The position numbers and the translations under genes were made by a program. The notes under the pieces are model-generated. The model did not search any database. It was not told the origin of the DNA and saw only the letters and a program-made list of their open reading frames with translations. Positions 25,808 to 35,400 of a DNA stretch of 64,000 nucleotides are shown one piece after another. Position 1 is the stretch's first letter; the number at the start of each line of letters is the position of its first letter. This stretch comes from Phycisphaeraceae bacterium. GTDB lineage: Bacteria; Planctomycetota; Phycisphaerae; Phycisphaerales; UBA1924. The stretch is from positions 186,001-250,000 of the forward strand of contig JACKHB010000003.1 of assembly GCA_020639195.1 (NCBI GenBank), in the 5' to 3' direction.

Positions 25808-27054
25808 TGGCGAGACCCTCGCTTCGAGCCTCCACTGTCTCGAACGACGCCCCGGTCGTGGTCGCACAGGGCGTGACGAAGGTCTTCCGTGACTTCTGGC
25901 TCCGCGACCGCGCGCGCGCCGTCGACAATCTGACATTCCAGGTGAATCCGCACGAGGTGTTCGGCCTCCTTGGGCCCAACGGATCGGGCAAGTCGACCAC
26001 GATCAAGATGATTCTGGGGCTGCTTCGGCCGACTCGGGGGCGCGTGGCTGTGTTCGGAGCGCCGCCGACCGACGTGGCCACCAAGAATCGAGTCGGATAC
26101 CTCCCCGAGGAGTCCTACCTCTACGGCTTTCTCAACGCCCGCGAGACGCTTGAGTACTACGCAAAGCTGTTCGGCCTTGCGTCGAAGGTCCGCCAGAAAC
26201 GCGTTGAAGAGCTCATCGAGATGGTGGGGCTATCCGGCGCGCAGTTCCGTCCTGTGCGCGAGTATTCCAAGGGCATGCAGCGACGCATCGGCATCGCTCA
26301 GGCACTCATCAACGATCCCGATTTTCTGATACTCGACGAGCCTACGACCGGACTCGATCCGATCGGCACGCGGCAGGTCAAGGACCTGATCCTCCGCCTG
26401 GCCGAACGCGGCAAGACCATTCTGCTCTCCTCGCACCTGCTGGCCGATGTCGAGGACGTCGTCGATCGGATGATCATCCTGTATGGCGGAACCAAGCGCG
26501 AAGAGGGTACCTGCGACGAACTGCTCACCGCGAGGCACCGCACGACCCTTGAGACCGATGCGCTCGACGACGAGACAATCGCGGAGATCGACGGAGTGAT
26601 CCGTCGGCGAACCCGAGGCGATAGCGCGATCCATCGCGTCAGCAGCCCGAGACAGACGCTGGAAGAGAAGTTCCTCGACATCGTCGCCAGAGCACGAGAA
26701 GAACGCGCCGAGACCAGCGGCGCGCTCTCCGGCGCGGGCCTCGCCGGCTTTCTGTCCGGCCCGGCGGAAGGTCAGGCCCTCATCGAACAACTCGTCTCCG
26801 GAGACGACGGATCCGTGCCGCCTCCCGAGGTCGAAGCCCCCACACGGGATCTTGCTGGCGCCGGACAGCCCAACGAATCTGTCATCGAAGGACTTCTCCA
26901 GGGAGCCGGGCCCGTGCGGGAGCCGGATCAATCCCCCGCGCCGCACAGGCCGCCGCGCTCTGCGCCCGCAAGTCGTCCGCTCGCCGAGACCGAGGTCGAC
27001 GACGACGTCATCGCGTCCCTGATGGATGACAGGGACCAGGAGCGCGCCGGGTGA
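25807..27054 (+). CDS. ABC transporter ATPase with C-terminal disordered tail carrying three short repeats
   Basis: 415 residues. The ABC domain is complete: Walker A GPNGSGKST (56-64), signature YSKGMQRR (153-160), Walker B FLILDEPT (173-180) and switch His210 in SSHLLADV. It is of the NatA/CcmA/Nos-type that powers ABC-2 permeases. From about residue 300 a Pro/Gly/Asp-rich tail begins, with three spaced hydrophobic motifs: ALIEQLV (324-330), SVIEGLL (358-364) and DVIASLM (400-406). The tail is not part of the usual fold. The gene overlaps the upstream SPFH gene by one base and the permease downstream by four (GTGA), so all are in one operon. Confidence 0.9.
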   Translation: MARPSLRASTVSNDAPVVVAQGVTKVFRDFWLRDRARAVDNLTFQVNPHEVFGLLGPNGSGKSTTIKMILGLLRPTRGRVAVFGAPPTDVATKNRVGYLPEESYLYGFLNARETLEYYAKLFGLASKVRQKRVEELIEMVGLSGAQFRPVREYSKGMQRRIGIAQALINDPDFLILDEPTTGLDPIGTRQVKDLILRLAERGKTILLSSHLLADVEDVVDRMIILYGGTKREEGTCDELLTARHRTTLETDALDDETIAEIDGVIRRRTRGDSAIHRVSSPRQTLEEKFLDIVARAREERAETSGALSGAGLAGFLSGPAEGQALIEQLVSGDDGSVPPPEVEAPTRDLAGAGQPNESVIEGLLQGAGPVREPDQSPAPHRPPRSAPASRPLAETEVDDDVIASLMDDRDQERAG

Positions 27055-29021
27055 ACCGCCTGCGCGAGATCCTGCGCCGCGCCGATCGGCTCCAGAAGTC
27101 GCTCATCTTCAAGCTTATCGCTTCCGTTGCCGTGCTCGTCGTCGCCATCGGGGTCCTCTCCTTTGAGGGGCTGCGGCTGGTCAAGGAGCACAACGACGCG
27201 TCGTCCGACGCAACAATGCCCGCGTCTCGGGACGCCGAGTCCACCCCGGACGACGATCACGCCCAGGACGAACTCTCGCAGACTCGCGCTGCCATTGAGG
27301 ACATGCTCTCGGGCCGGAGCAGCATCGGCGCTCTTGCGACCGGCATCGGTGTGGCCACGGCACTCACGCTGACGGTCATCTGGCTCGGACTCTTCCTCTC
27401 CTACCTCGTGTTGCTGGGCGTCGGCGCACCCGTCGCGATTGCGATCGGCGGAGCGATGCACGATCCCGGCCTCCAGCGACTCCTCCTGGGGATTCTCATG
27501 CTGGCCGCGGCGTTCTCGGCCGCGATGCAGGGCCTGCGCGCCGCGATGGCGGGGTCGGGGCCGGTGCTCGCCATCGCAAGAAACGTGCTGGCCGAGGCCG
27601 TCCGGATGCGGCTGTCGATGGTGTTCATCATCCTGCTCATCTTCGCGCTCGCGGCCGTCCCGGGCCTGATCGACTCGAAGGACGCCCTTCGCTATCGGGT
27701 TCAGGCCCTGCTCCAGTACGGAACGGGTGGGTCGTTCTGGATCATCGCGCTGCTCGTCGTGCTGTTCAGCGTCGCGACAGTCGCGTTCGACCAACGGAAC
27801 AAGACGATCTGGCAAACGATGACCAAGCCCGTGGCGCCCTGGCAGTACGTCCTTGGCAAGTGGCTGGGCGTCACCATGCTCGCCGGAGCGCTGCTGGCGG
27901 TGTGCGCGTCCGGCGTGTTCATGTTCACCGAGTACCTTCGCGGGCAGCGGGCCCTGGGCGAGGTGGCGCCGTACGTGACCGCGGGCGACGGCATCACCGA
28001 GGATCGCCTGATCCTCGAGAGCCAGGTCCTGACGGCTCGGGTGGGTCGAGATCCCGACGTGTCCTTTGCGATCGACGACGAGGGATTCCGCCAATCGGTC
28101 AAGCGCTACATCGAGGACCAGCGCCGCGCCCGCCCCGATTTCGCCGGGAGCCCGACGGCGAGCACCCCCGAGGAAATCGAGAGGGCCGAGCGCGAGTACC
28201 AGGAAGTCCTCCAGAGCCTCTACAAGTCCGAGATCGCAAAGACTCGCGAGATCCCCCCGGGCATGTACCGCGAGTACACCTTCTCAGGCCTGGGAGCCGC
28301 ACGCGGCAGCCGGCGGCCGATCACCGTCTACTACAAGATCGAGATCTCCGCCAACGATCCGACCCACTTCTACATCGTCGGGTTCACCTGGCCCAACGCC
28401 GACGGCGTGACGCCGATCGAAACACCCTTGGCCGTGACGCGGACGCTCACGGTCCCGACGGAGGCCATCGACGAGAACGGTGAACTGCACCTGGCCGTCC
28501 TCAACGGCGGCCTCAAGGGCGCGTCGGAACGATCCGAAACATTCAAGTTCGCCTCCCCCAACGGGCTCCAGGTCTCATTTACGGTCGGCGGATACCGCAT
28601 GAACTTCGCGCGGGTCGCGCTCGTGCTGTGGATCAAGCTCGGCTTCCTCGCCATGATCGGCATCGTCATGGCCACGTTCCTATCGTTCCCCGTCGCCGTG
28701 TTGTGCGCGTTCGTCGTGTTCTTCGCGGCCGAGGGCACGACGTTCATGATGAGTTCGCTCGATTCCTTTCGGTTCCAGAACCGCAAGGGTGAGACGATCC
28801 TGCCGCTGTGGGTTGCGTACAAGTTCAACATCGGTGTGACGCGGATCTTCAAGGTGTACGCGGATCTTCGGCCCACCACCCGGCTCGTCGATGGCAAGCT
28901 CATGGGCTGGGCAAGCGTCGCCGGCGGCTTGGCGGTGCTCGGCACCGCCACCTCCGTCCTGTACGGCCTTGGTGTCCTGATTCTCAGAAGGCGCGAACTC
29001 GCGACCTACTCCGGCCACTAG
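27051..29021 (+). CDS. ABC-2 type transporter permease, large
   Basis: 656 residues from a GTG overlapping the ATPase stop. The N-terminal helix (about 19-40) is followed by an acidic loop, several helices (about 95-190), then RMRLSMVFIILLIFALAAVP and the ABC-2 coupling loop FDQRNKTIWQTMTKPVAPWQ. A ~250-residue extracytoplasmic insertion (about 320-520) of mixed alpha/beta character comes next, and three to four C-terminal helices ending LILRRRELATYSGH. It is the same type as the 19606 permease, whose loop and insertion are similar in position. It presumably forms a transporter with the ATPase just upstream. The substrate is unknown. Confidence 0.85.
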   Translation: MNRLREILRRADRLQKSLIFKLIASVAVLVVAIGVLSFEGLRLVKEHNDASSDATMPASRDAESTPDDDHAQDELSQTRAAIEDMLSGRSSIGALATGIGVATALTLTVIWLGLFLSYLVLLGVGAPVAIAIGGAMHDPGLQRLLLGILMLAAAFSAAMQGLRAAMAGSGPVLAIARNVLAEAVRMRLSMVFIILLIFALAAVPGLIDSKDALRYRVQALLQYGTGGSFWIIALLVVLFSVATVAFDQRNKTIWQTMTKPVAPWQYVLGKWLGVTMLAGALLAVCASGVFMFTEYLRGQRALGEVAPYVTAGDGITEDRLILESQVLTARVGRDPDVSFAIDDEGFRQSVKRYIEDQRRARPDFAGSPTASTPEEIERAEREYQEVLQSLYKSEIAKTREIPPGMYREYTFSGLGAARGSRRPITVYYKIEISANDPTHFYIVGFTWPNADGVTPIETPLAVTRTLTVPTEAIDENGELHLAVLNGGLKGASERSETFKFASPNGLQVSFTVGGYRMNFARVALVLWIKLGFLAMIGIVMATFLSFPVAVLCAFVVFFAAEGTTFMMSSLDSFRFQNRKGETILPLWVAYKFNIGVTRIFKVYADLRPTTRLVDGKLMGWASVAGGLAVLGTATSVLYGLGVLILRRRELATYSGH

Positions 29022-29043
29022 GAGAGATACCGGAGGCCCTGGC

Positions 29044-31032
29044 ATGAACCGCAACCGCGTCGTTCAGATCGCCGCCCTGACCATCTGCGCCGGCTCCCTC
29101 TCCCTCTCGGGGGTACTCGCCGGCGACATCACCGCGTCGGCCTCGCGCAACAAGCTGGTCTACGTCGACCGTGCCGAGGAGAACGCTCCGCCGCAGGTCG
29201 CCCTGGGCATCGCCATGGGGGCCTTTCGAGGGCTGTTTGTCAATGTGCTGTGGATCCGGGCCAATGCGCTGAAAGAAGCGGGGAAGTTCCACGAGGCCAT
29301 GACCCTCGCCCGGGCGATCACGGCCCTTCAGCCGCGCTTCCCTGAAGTCTGGGCCTTTCACGCCTGGAACATGGCGTACAACATCTCCGTCACGAGTTCC
29401 GATGAGTTGGAGCGGTGGGACTGGGTCAACAAGGGCATCCGGCTCCTGCGCGACGAGGGCGTGGTCTACAACCCCAACGACCTCCTGGTGCACAAGGAAC
29501 TCTCCTGGATCTTCCTCCACAAGGTGGCGGGGTTCTCCGACGACGCCAACCAGTACTACAAGCGGGCGATGGCGGCGGAGTGGACCGAGGTGCTCGGAAC
29601 GCCCCCACGCGCCGGCGCCGCGATCCGAACGCGCGAAGAGGCGACCCAGGCCTATCTCGACTGGCTCGAGCCCGTGGCTCACGCCCCACAAACGCTCGAG
29701 GCAGTGTTCGAGGCCGAACCCGTGGCCAAAGATCTCGTCGACGCGCTCCGCTCGCGCGTCTCCGACACATTCGACGGCCAGTTCCTGCGGCAATACTCGA
29801 TCGTCGAGGCGCTCACCCGCTCGTCGTATGCGCAGAACACGAATCTCGATCCGCGCGGTGCAGCGCTCGCGGAACTAATCAAGGATCCCACACTCACCAA
29901 GGGATGGGGCGCCTTCCTTCCCTTCATTCGCCGGCGCGTGCTCATCGAGCAGTACCACATGGACCCCGAGCGAATGGTCCGCTACACCCGGAAGTACGGC
30001 CCCCTCGACTGGCGTCATCCCGCGGCGCACGCCCTCTACTGGGCCGCCAAGGGTGTCGAGGGCGCTCTGCAGCGTGTCTCGATCGCCAATGCCGAGGACT
30101 TCGACTTCATCAACGCCGATCGCAATGTCATCCAGGCCCTGCAGGAGCTCTACCGCTCCGGGGACATCTCTTTCAGCTACCTGTATTTCCGCCTGCCCGA
30201 ACTGCGAATCCGGGGCGAGTCCGGCACGCCCCAACTCTACAGCCTGTACGTGGGCATGCCCAATCCCGCGTTTATCGACACCTATTCGGAGGTCGTTCGC
30301 GAGGTCGCCGCCCGATCATGGGCGGACCAGAAGAGCCGAATGTATGGCCTGTACGCCGCGGGCTACGAGAACTTCCTCAAGGACGCCATCCGTTTCTTCT
30401 ACCGTCGGGGAGAGCTCGATCGAGCCAACAAGTACCAGCATGAACTGATCACTTCGGACATCAAGAACATCAACGCGCCCACGTTCACGGATCGCGAAGT
30501 GGCCACGGATATGGACTCGTTCATCGAGGCCCAGTTCGAGGATGAGCGATTCAAGACGCCCTACGTGGCCAGCAGCGAACTCGCCGGCGCGCTGCAGTCC
30601 GCGTTCGTGAGCGGTCTCCTCGGCGGCAGCGACGAGCTCTTCCGGCGCAACTTCGAATACGCCAGGACCTTCCACCGCAAGTACATCGAGGCCCAGGTCC
30701 AGCCCACCGCCGCGGGCGAGGTCTACGGACGTCAGGCCGTGGTAGATCCCGATTTCCGCTTCTACGCCGGACAGGCCTTCGCCGTGCTCATGTCTCAGCT
30801 CGACGTCGAGGATGCCGAGACTGTCTACGGCCGCGCTCCCGAAGATCTGCGACGCTTCGGATACGTCGTCATGCGGGACGTCCTGGGCTACTCGCAGAAT
30901 CCTCAGGACGCTCTGGGCGGCCGCCGATTCACCGAGGTCTTTCCCGAGCCACCCGGACTCAAGGACTTCGAGACTTGGTGGCAGAGCGCGATCCGTGAGC
31001 GCACCGAGGGCATGGTCAAGCCCCGCGAGTGA
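29044..31032 (+). CDS. Membrane-anchored TPR-like protein of the SPFH/ABC operon
   Basis: 662 residues starting 22 bases after the permease stop. There is an N-terminal signal or anchor (VVQIAALTICAGSLSLSGVL), then a conserved GAFRGLFVNVLWIRANALKE (about residues 59-78). Tetratricopeptide-like helices follow (KFHEAMTLARAITALQPRFP, residues 81-100, and HAWNMAYNIS). The rest is helical with aromatic-rich segments and no catalytic motif I recognise. The position at the end of the operon, after two transporter genes, suggests an extracytoplasmic or membrane partner of the complex. I cannot name the family. Confidence 0.7.
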   Translation: MNRNRVVQIAALTICAGSLSLSGVLAGDITASASRNKLVYVDRAEENAPPQVALGIAMGAFRGLFVNVLWIRANALKEAGKFHEAMTLARAITALQPRFPEVWAFHAWNMAYNISVTSSDELERWDWVNKGIRLLRDEGVVYNPNDLLVHKELSWIFLHKVAGFSDDANQYYKRAMAAEWTEVLGTPPRAGAAIRTREEATQAYLDWLEPVAHAPQTLEAVFEAEPVAKDLVDALRSRVSDTFDGQFLRQYSIVEALTRSSYAQNTNLDPRGAALAELIKDPTLTKGWGAFLPFIRRRVLIEQYHMDPERMVRYTRKYGPLDWRHPAAHALYWAAKGVEGALQRVSIANAEDFDFINADRNVIQALQELYRSGDISFSYLYFRLPELRIRGESGTPQLYSLYVGMPNPAFIDTYSEVVREVAARSWADQKSRMYGLYAAGYENFLKDAIRFFYRRGELDRANKYQHELITSDIKNINAPTFTDREVATDMDSFIEAQFEDERFKTPYVASSELAGALQSAFVSGLLGGSDELFRRNFEYARTFHRKYIEAQVQPTAAGEVYGRQAVVDPDFRFYAGQAFAVLMSQLDVEDAETVYGRAPEDLRRFGYVVMRDVLGYSQNPQDALGGRRFTEVFPEPPGLKDFETWWQSAIRERTEGMVKPRE

Positions 31033-31216
31033 GTTCTCGGTCCATCGTCGGCCTCGTGCTGGCGCCAGCGCCGCCATCCTCTGGGGAATCCCCTCGAACC
31101 GGGTGCGGTCGACGCACCTTTACCTGAACCGGGCCTGCTCCAATCCCGATATGCCCCCACCTCTTGGGGCCGCGAAGTGGCCGCCGCCAGACCGTACCGC
31201 GAACAGGAGTCTCTTC

Positions 31217-31834
31217 ATGCTTCGCAAAGATCTCGAAGTCTTCATGAACGTGCCGTCGAGCTCGTCGCAGCGCACCCTCCATCCGGGCATCGTCGTCGAC
31301 GCCTCCGACCAGACGATTACCGTCAGGCCCGGGCAGGGCATCGGATTCCAACCCGCGCAGCGGATCCGGCTCTATTACGAGATCAAGCGCGAGTTCATGC
31401 AGCAGGCGGCCGTCGTCGACGCGACTCTCGAGACGGATGAGGGCCCAATCCTTGCGATACGGCCCGAAGGGACGCCCGTGAGCGCCGAGTCGCGCCAGTG
31501 CTATCGCGTCTCCACCGTGTTCTCCTCCCACACGGCAACGGTGGCCGACGAGCCCGGGTGCATGCTGACCGATGTCAGCGTCACGGGATTCTCCGTGATC
31601 GCCGCGGGGCCCCTCGCCCAGGGAGAAGTTGTCCGCGTCGCGCTCGGACACGACCGGGCGACCTTCTCGGGTCGCGCCTGTGTCCAGAGCATCAAGCAGC
31701 TGCCATCCGGTCAGACCCGATTCGGCTTCCACTGTGTTCAGGACAAGGGCGCCGCAGGGAACCTCCCCCAGGGCTTGCAGACGATCTCCATGGCCGTGCA
31801 GCGAGAGCAACTCCGCCGACTCGCCGGGGCCTGA
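31217..31834 (+). CDS. PilZ-like domain protein
   Basis: 205 residues; the ATG at 31217 has AGGAG seven bases upstream, whereas the frame further upstream runs into the previous gene. The first ~95 residues resemble the YcgR-N/PilZN beta domain (TLHPGIVVDASDQTITVRPG, RIRLYYEIKREFMQQ). The second half is PilZ-like: ESRQCYRVSTVF, then a strand pair ending CMLTDVSVTGFSVIA, matching the D-x-S-x-x-G-x element that binds cyclic di-GMP. The first motif (RxxxR) is only partly kept: R-Q-C-Y-R at about 98-102. Binding to cyclic di-GMP is therefore plausible, not certain. It precedes the RRM gene on the same strand. Confidence 0.75.
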   Translation: MLRKDLEVFMNVPSSSSQRTLHPGIVVDASDQTITVRPGQGIGFQPAQRIRLYYEIKREFMQQAAVVDATLETDEGPILAIRPEGTPVSAESRQCYRVSTVFSSHTATVADEPGCMLTDVSVTGFSVIAAGPLAQGEVVRVALGHDRATFSGRACVQSIKQLPSGQTRFGFHCVQDKGAAGNLPQGLQTISMAVQREQLRRLAGA

Positions 31835-31874
31835 CACCGGGCAAACCGGCCTGTGACGAGGCGGTTCTTCCCGG

Positions 31875-31880
31875 GTACAC
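31875..31880 (+). promoter_or_regulatory. Candidate promoter of the RRM protein gene
   Basis: TGTGAC at 31852-31857 and TACACT at 31875-31880 are separated by 17 bases. This would start a transcript near 31887 with a leader of about 105 bases, which includes the inverted repeat that reaches into the ribosome binding site. Confidence 0.4.
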
Positions 31881-31932
31881 TCCGGCCGCTGGTGCAGCCC
31901 GACCGTAGGGCGGACCAGCCTGACCTGAGCGA

Positions 31933-31982
31933 TCTTGCCCGAGTCGAGCGCGGTTCAGTCATGGTGAAGGCTTCGGGCAAGG
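31933..31982 (+). promoter_or_regulatory. 5' leader inverted repeat covering the RRM gene's ribosome binding site
   Basis: CTTGCCCGA (31934-31942) pairs perfectly with TCGGGCAAG (31973-31981), and one more U-G pair (31933/31982) can be added. The 3' arm contains the first four bases of the Shine-Dalgarno AAGGA (31979-31983), which is eight bases before the ATG at 31992. The loop also holds an out-of-frame ATG (24 codons, overlapping the gene). Confidence 0.5.
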
Positions 31983-31991
31983 ACCGGTCAG

Positions 31992-32327
31992 ATGATGAAG
32001 CTGTACGTCGGCAATCTTCCTTTCAGCATCGATGACGATCAACTGCGTGCCGTCTTCGAGGAGCACGGCGAGGTCGTGTCCGCCTCGGTCGTGATGGACC
32101 GCGAGACCGGCCGCTCCCGCGGCTTCGGTTTCGTGGAGATGCGCAACGAGAACGAGGGACAGGCGGCGATCGAGCAACTCCATGGCGCCAATCTCGGTGG
32201 TCGCGACCTGACCGTCAATGAGGCGAGACCAAAGGCCCCGCGCCAGGGCGGCGGCGGGTACGGGGGCGGTGGCGGCGGCGGTCGTGGGGGTTATGGCGGC
32301 GGCGGGGGCGGCCGCGGCGGCTGGTAA
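31992..32327 (+). CDS. Glycine-rich RRM RNA-binding protein
   Basis: 111 residues: one RNA recognition motif followed by a glycine-rich tail. RNP2 is LYVGNL (4-9) and RNP1 RGFGFVEM (43-50), both with the aromatic residues that stack on RNA bases. The tail (about 85-111) is GGYGG/GGRGG repeats. Such proteins are small, single-RRM and cold-inducible or stress-related in cyanobacteria and planctomycetes, where they act as RNA chaperones. Two adjacent ATG codons (31992, 31995) are possible starts. A strong intrinsic terminator follows directly, so the gene is monocistronic. Confidence 0.95.
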   Translation: MMKLYVGNLPFSIDDDQLRAVFEEHGEVVSASVVMDRETGRSRGFGFVEMRNENEGQAAIEQLHGANLGGRDLTVNEARPKAPRQGGGGYGGGGGGGRGGYGGGGGGRGGW

Positions 32328-32351
32328 TCAGAGTTTCGAGTCTCGCACCCG

Positions 32352-32380
32352 ACGCCCCGTGATCGCGGGGCGTTGTCTTT
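32352..32380 (+). terminator. Rho-independent terminator of the RRM gene
   Basis: ACGCCCC (32352-32358) pairs with GGGGCGT (32367-32373) around an eight-base loop and is followed by TGTCTTT. It is 24 bases past the stop codon. Confidence 0.85.
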
Positions 32381-32438
32381 GGTGCGGCTCCTTCGAACGG
32401 ACTTTGGCGTAGCCCCGGAATCGGCTACCTTACAGGAG

Positions 32439-35400
32439 ATGAGAGCGATCCTCCTCGCCGCCGCGATGGGCGCGATGGGCTTGGCCGCGTTGCGCCCGGG
32501 CCTTCGTCCGTCTCCCGCGCGCGTGCTCGACGACGGACCTCTCGCAGCGCCTTCGTTCAATCGCGATGTGAGACCCATCCTCGCGGAGAACTGCTTCAAG
32601 TGCCACGGGCCCGATGTCCACGCGCGAGAGGCGAATCTCCGACTCGACACCCGTGAGGGTGCGCTGACGCCCGCCGAATCCGGCCGTCCGGCCCTCATTC
32701 CCGGGAACGCCTCGGAGAGCAGGCTCCTGGCCCGGATCGCGGACTCTGGCGATTCGCGCATGCCGCCCCCGCACACCGACAAGGTCCTTTCCGAAACGCA
32801 GATCCTGACGCTGCGCCGATGGATCGACGCCGGCGCGCTCTACGAGCGGCACTGGTCGCTGATCTCGCCGGTTCGCCCGGCGCCGCCGGAGGTGCTCGCC
32901 GAGCGTCGGATTCGCACGGCCATCGACAGATTCCTGCTCTCGCGACTGGAGTCGCAGGGACTGGAATTCGCCCCCGAGGCGCCTCGCCACACCCTGATCC
33001 GTCGCCTTGCGCTGGATCTTACGGGCATCCCGCCGACGCCCGAGGAGGTCGACGCCTTCGTCCACGACCCCGATCCCCTCGCATACGAGCACCTGGTCGG
33101 CCGCCTGCTCGACTCGCCCCGCTACGGCGAGCGGATGGCGATGGACTGGCTCGATGCCGCGCGGTTTGCCGACACCAACGGCTATCACATCGACAACGAG
33201 AGAGCCATGTGGCGGTGGCGCGACTGGGCGATCAGCGCCTTCAACGACAACATGCCCTTCGATGAGTTCACCATCGAGCAACTCGCCGGCGACCTCCTGC
33301 CCGACGCGACGCTGCGGCAACGGATCGCGACCGGCTTCTGCCGCAACCACATGATCAACTTCGAGGGCGGCGCCATCCCCGAGGAATACCTCAACGAATA
33401 CCGCATCGATCGCGTCAACACCCTCTCGACGGTCTGGCTCGGCATGACGCTCGCCTGCGCGCAGTGCCACGATCACAAGTACGACCCGGTCACGCAGGAG
33501 GAGTATTACCGCCTGTACGCATTCTTCACCGGCGTTCCGGAGATCGGCCTCGATGGCCGCGCCGGCAACTCGGCTCCAACCATCGCCGCGCCCACGCCCG
33601 ACCAAGCCGTGGCGCTCGAAGCGGTGCGCGACCAACTCGCCGCGGCGGAGGCGGCCTTGCGTGAACCGATCCCCGAACTCGACGCGCGACAGCGCGAGTG
33701 GGAGTCGGACCTCTCGAGCCGGCTGGCCGGTCTCTGGCGCACCATCGTCCCGGATAGCCTCTCCGCAGAGGCCTCGACGCTCACGTCCCTGTCAGACGGA
33801 GTCATCGTTCGGTCGGGAGAGCTCGCCGATACCGACGTCTACGAGATCGTCGCCACCGTCGACCGGGCGCCCATCACCGCGCTCCGCCTGGAGATCCTGG
33901 CCGACCCGTCTCTGCCCCAGGGTGGTCCGGGCACCTACGACAACAACGGGAACTTCGTACTCAGCACACTTGAAGTCCATGCGGCGCCCGCGTCCGCGCC
34001 GGATCACTCGCACCGCATCCGGCTTGTGGGCGCGCAGGCGGACTTCAATCAGCCCCAGTTCAACATCCGCGGCGCGATCGACGACGACCCGCAGACGGGT
34101 TGGGCCATCCAGGGCGGGCAGAACGCCGACCACGTGGCCCTGCTCGTTCCGAATCACGCCTTCGGCTACGACGGCGGGACCCTGCTGACGATTCGACTTC
34201 GATTCGAGTCGCGCTTCCCCCGCCACATGATCGGGCGGCTCCGGCTCTCGGCCAAGAGCGATCCCGACGGGTTCGACGAGATTTCCCCCTCCGCCCTCTC
34301 GCCGTGGGTGGTTGCCGGGCCATTCCAGGCCGACACCGGTCCAGCCGCACTCCAGACCGAGTTCGTTCCCGAGGGGACGTTCGAGCTCAACGCGCGAACC
34401 GACGAGGATGAACCGGTTTGGCAGCCCCACCCCGAACTGGTCGATGGCGTCGTCCACTCTCTCCCGGGTGAGCGTGTTGCGACGTACCTCGCGCGCACGA
34501 TCACCAGCCCCGGACCGCGAGATGTCACGCTCTCTCTCGGCTCCGACGACGCCATCAAGGTGTGGCTCAACGGCGCGCTCATCCACGACAACCCTGTCGC
34601 CCGGGCCGCCGCGCCAGACCAGGATGCCGTGGTCGCGCACCTGAATCGCGGCGAGAACACCCTCGTGCTGAAAGTCGCCGACTTCGGCGGCGCCCACGCG
34701 GTCTACTTTGAGCTGCGCGATGACTACACCATCGATCCCCCCGTCGCCATCGAACGGCTCCTTGCCATCGCCGAGCCTCGGCGGACGGCGGACCAGCGCG
34801 ACGCCCTCGCGGCATACTACCGATCGTTGCACTGGGATCGGTGGGGGCCCTTGAGCGATCGCGCGACGGCCTTGCGCACCGATGAGTCCACGCTCGTCGC
34901 CGAGATCCCGACGGTGATGGTCATGCAGTCCGGCGACATGCCGCTCCAGGCGTCGCTCCTCGAGCGCGGGCTCTACGACAGGCCCGTGCGGACCGTCACC
35001 GCGGGTGTTCCCGCCGCGTTCCCGCCACTCCCAGCCGACCGGCCTGCCGACCGGCTCGCGCTGGCGCAGTGGCTCGTCTCCCCCGATCATCCGCTCACGT
35101 CTCGTGTTTACGCCAACCGCCTCTGGCAGATGCTGTTCGGCGTGGGGCTCGTAAGCACCAGCGAAGACTTCGGCGTTCAGGGAGAGTGGCCCAGCAATCC
35201 CGAGCTGCTCGACTGGTTGGCCGTCGAGTTCATGGAGTCCGGATGGGACATCAAGCACATGCTGCGGCTCATCGTGTGCAGCGAGGCCTATCGCCAGATC
35301 GCCGGTGCGAGCCCGCTCGCCACCGAGATGGACCCCACGGGCCGCATGCTCAGCCACTATCCGCGACGCCGGCTCAGCGCCGAGGGCATGAGGGACAATG

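Noticed and set aside
31961..32035. Short upstream reading frame inside the RRM leader
   Set aside because: It starts at an ATG in the hairpin loop without a Shine-Dalgarno and overlaps the RRM gene out of frame; noted only as a possible attenuator.
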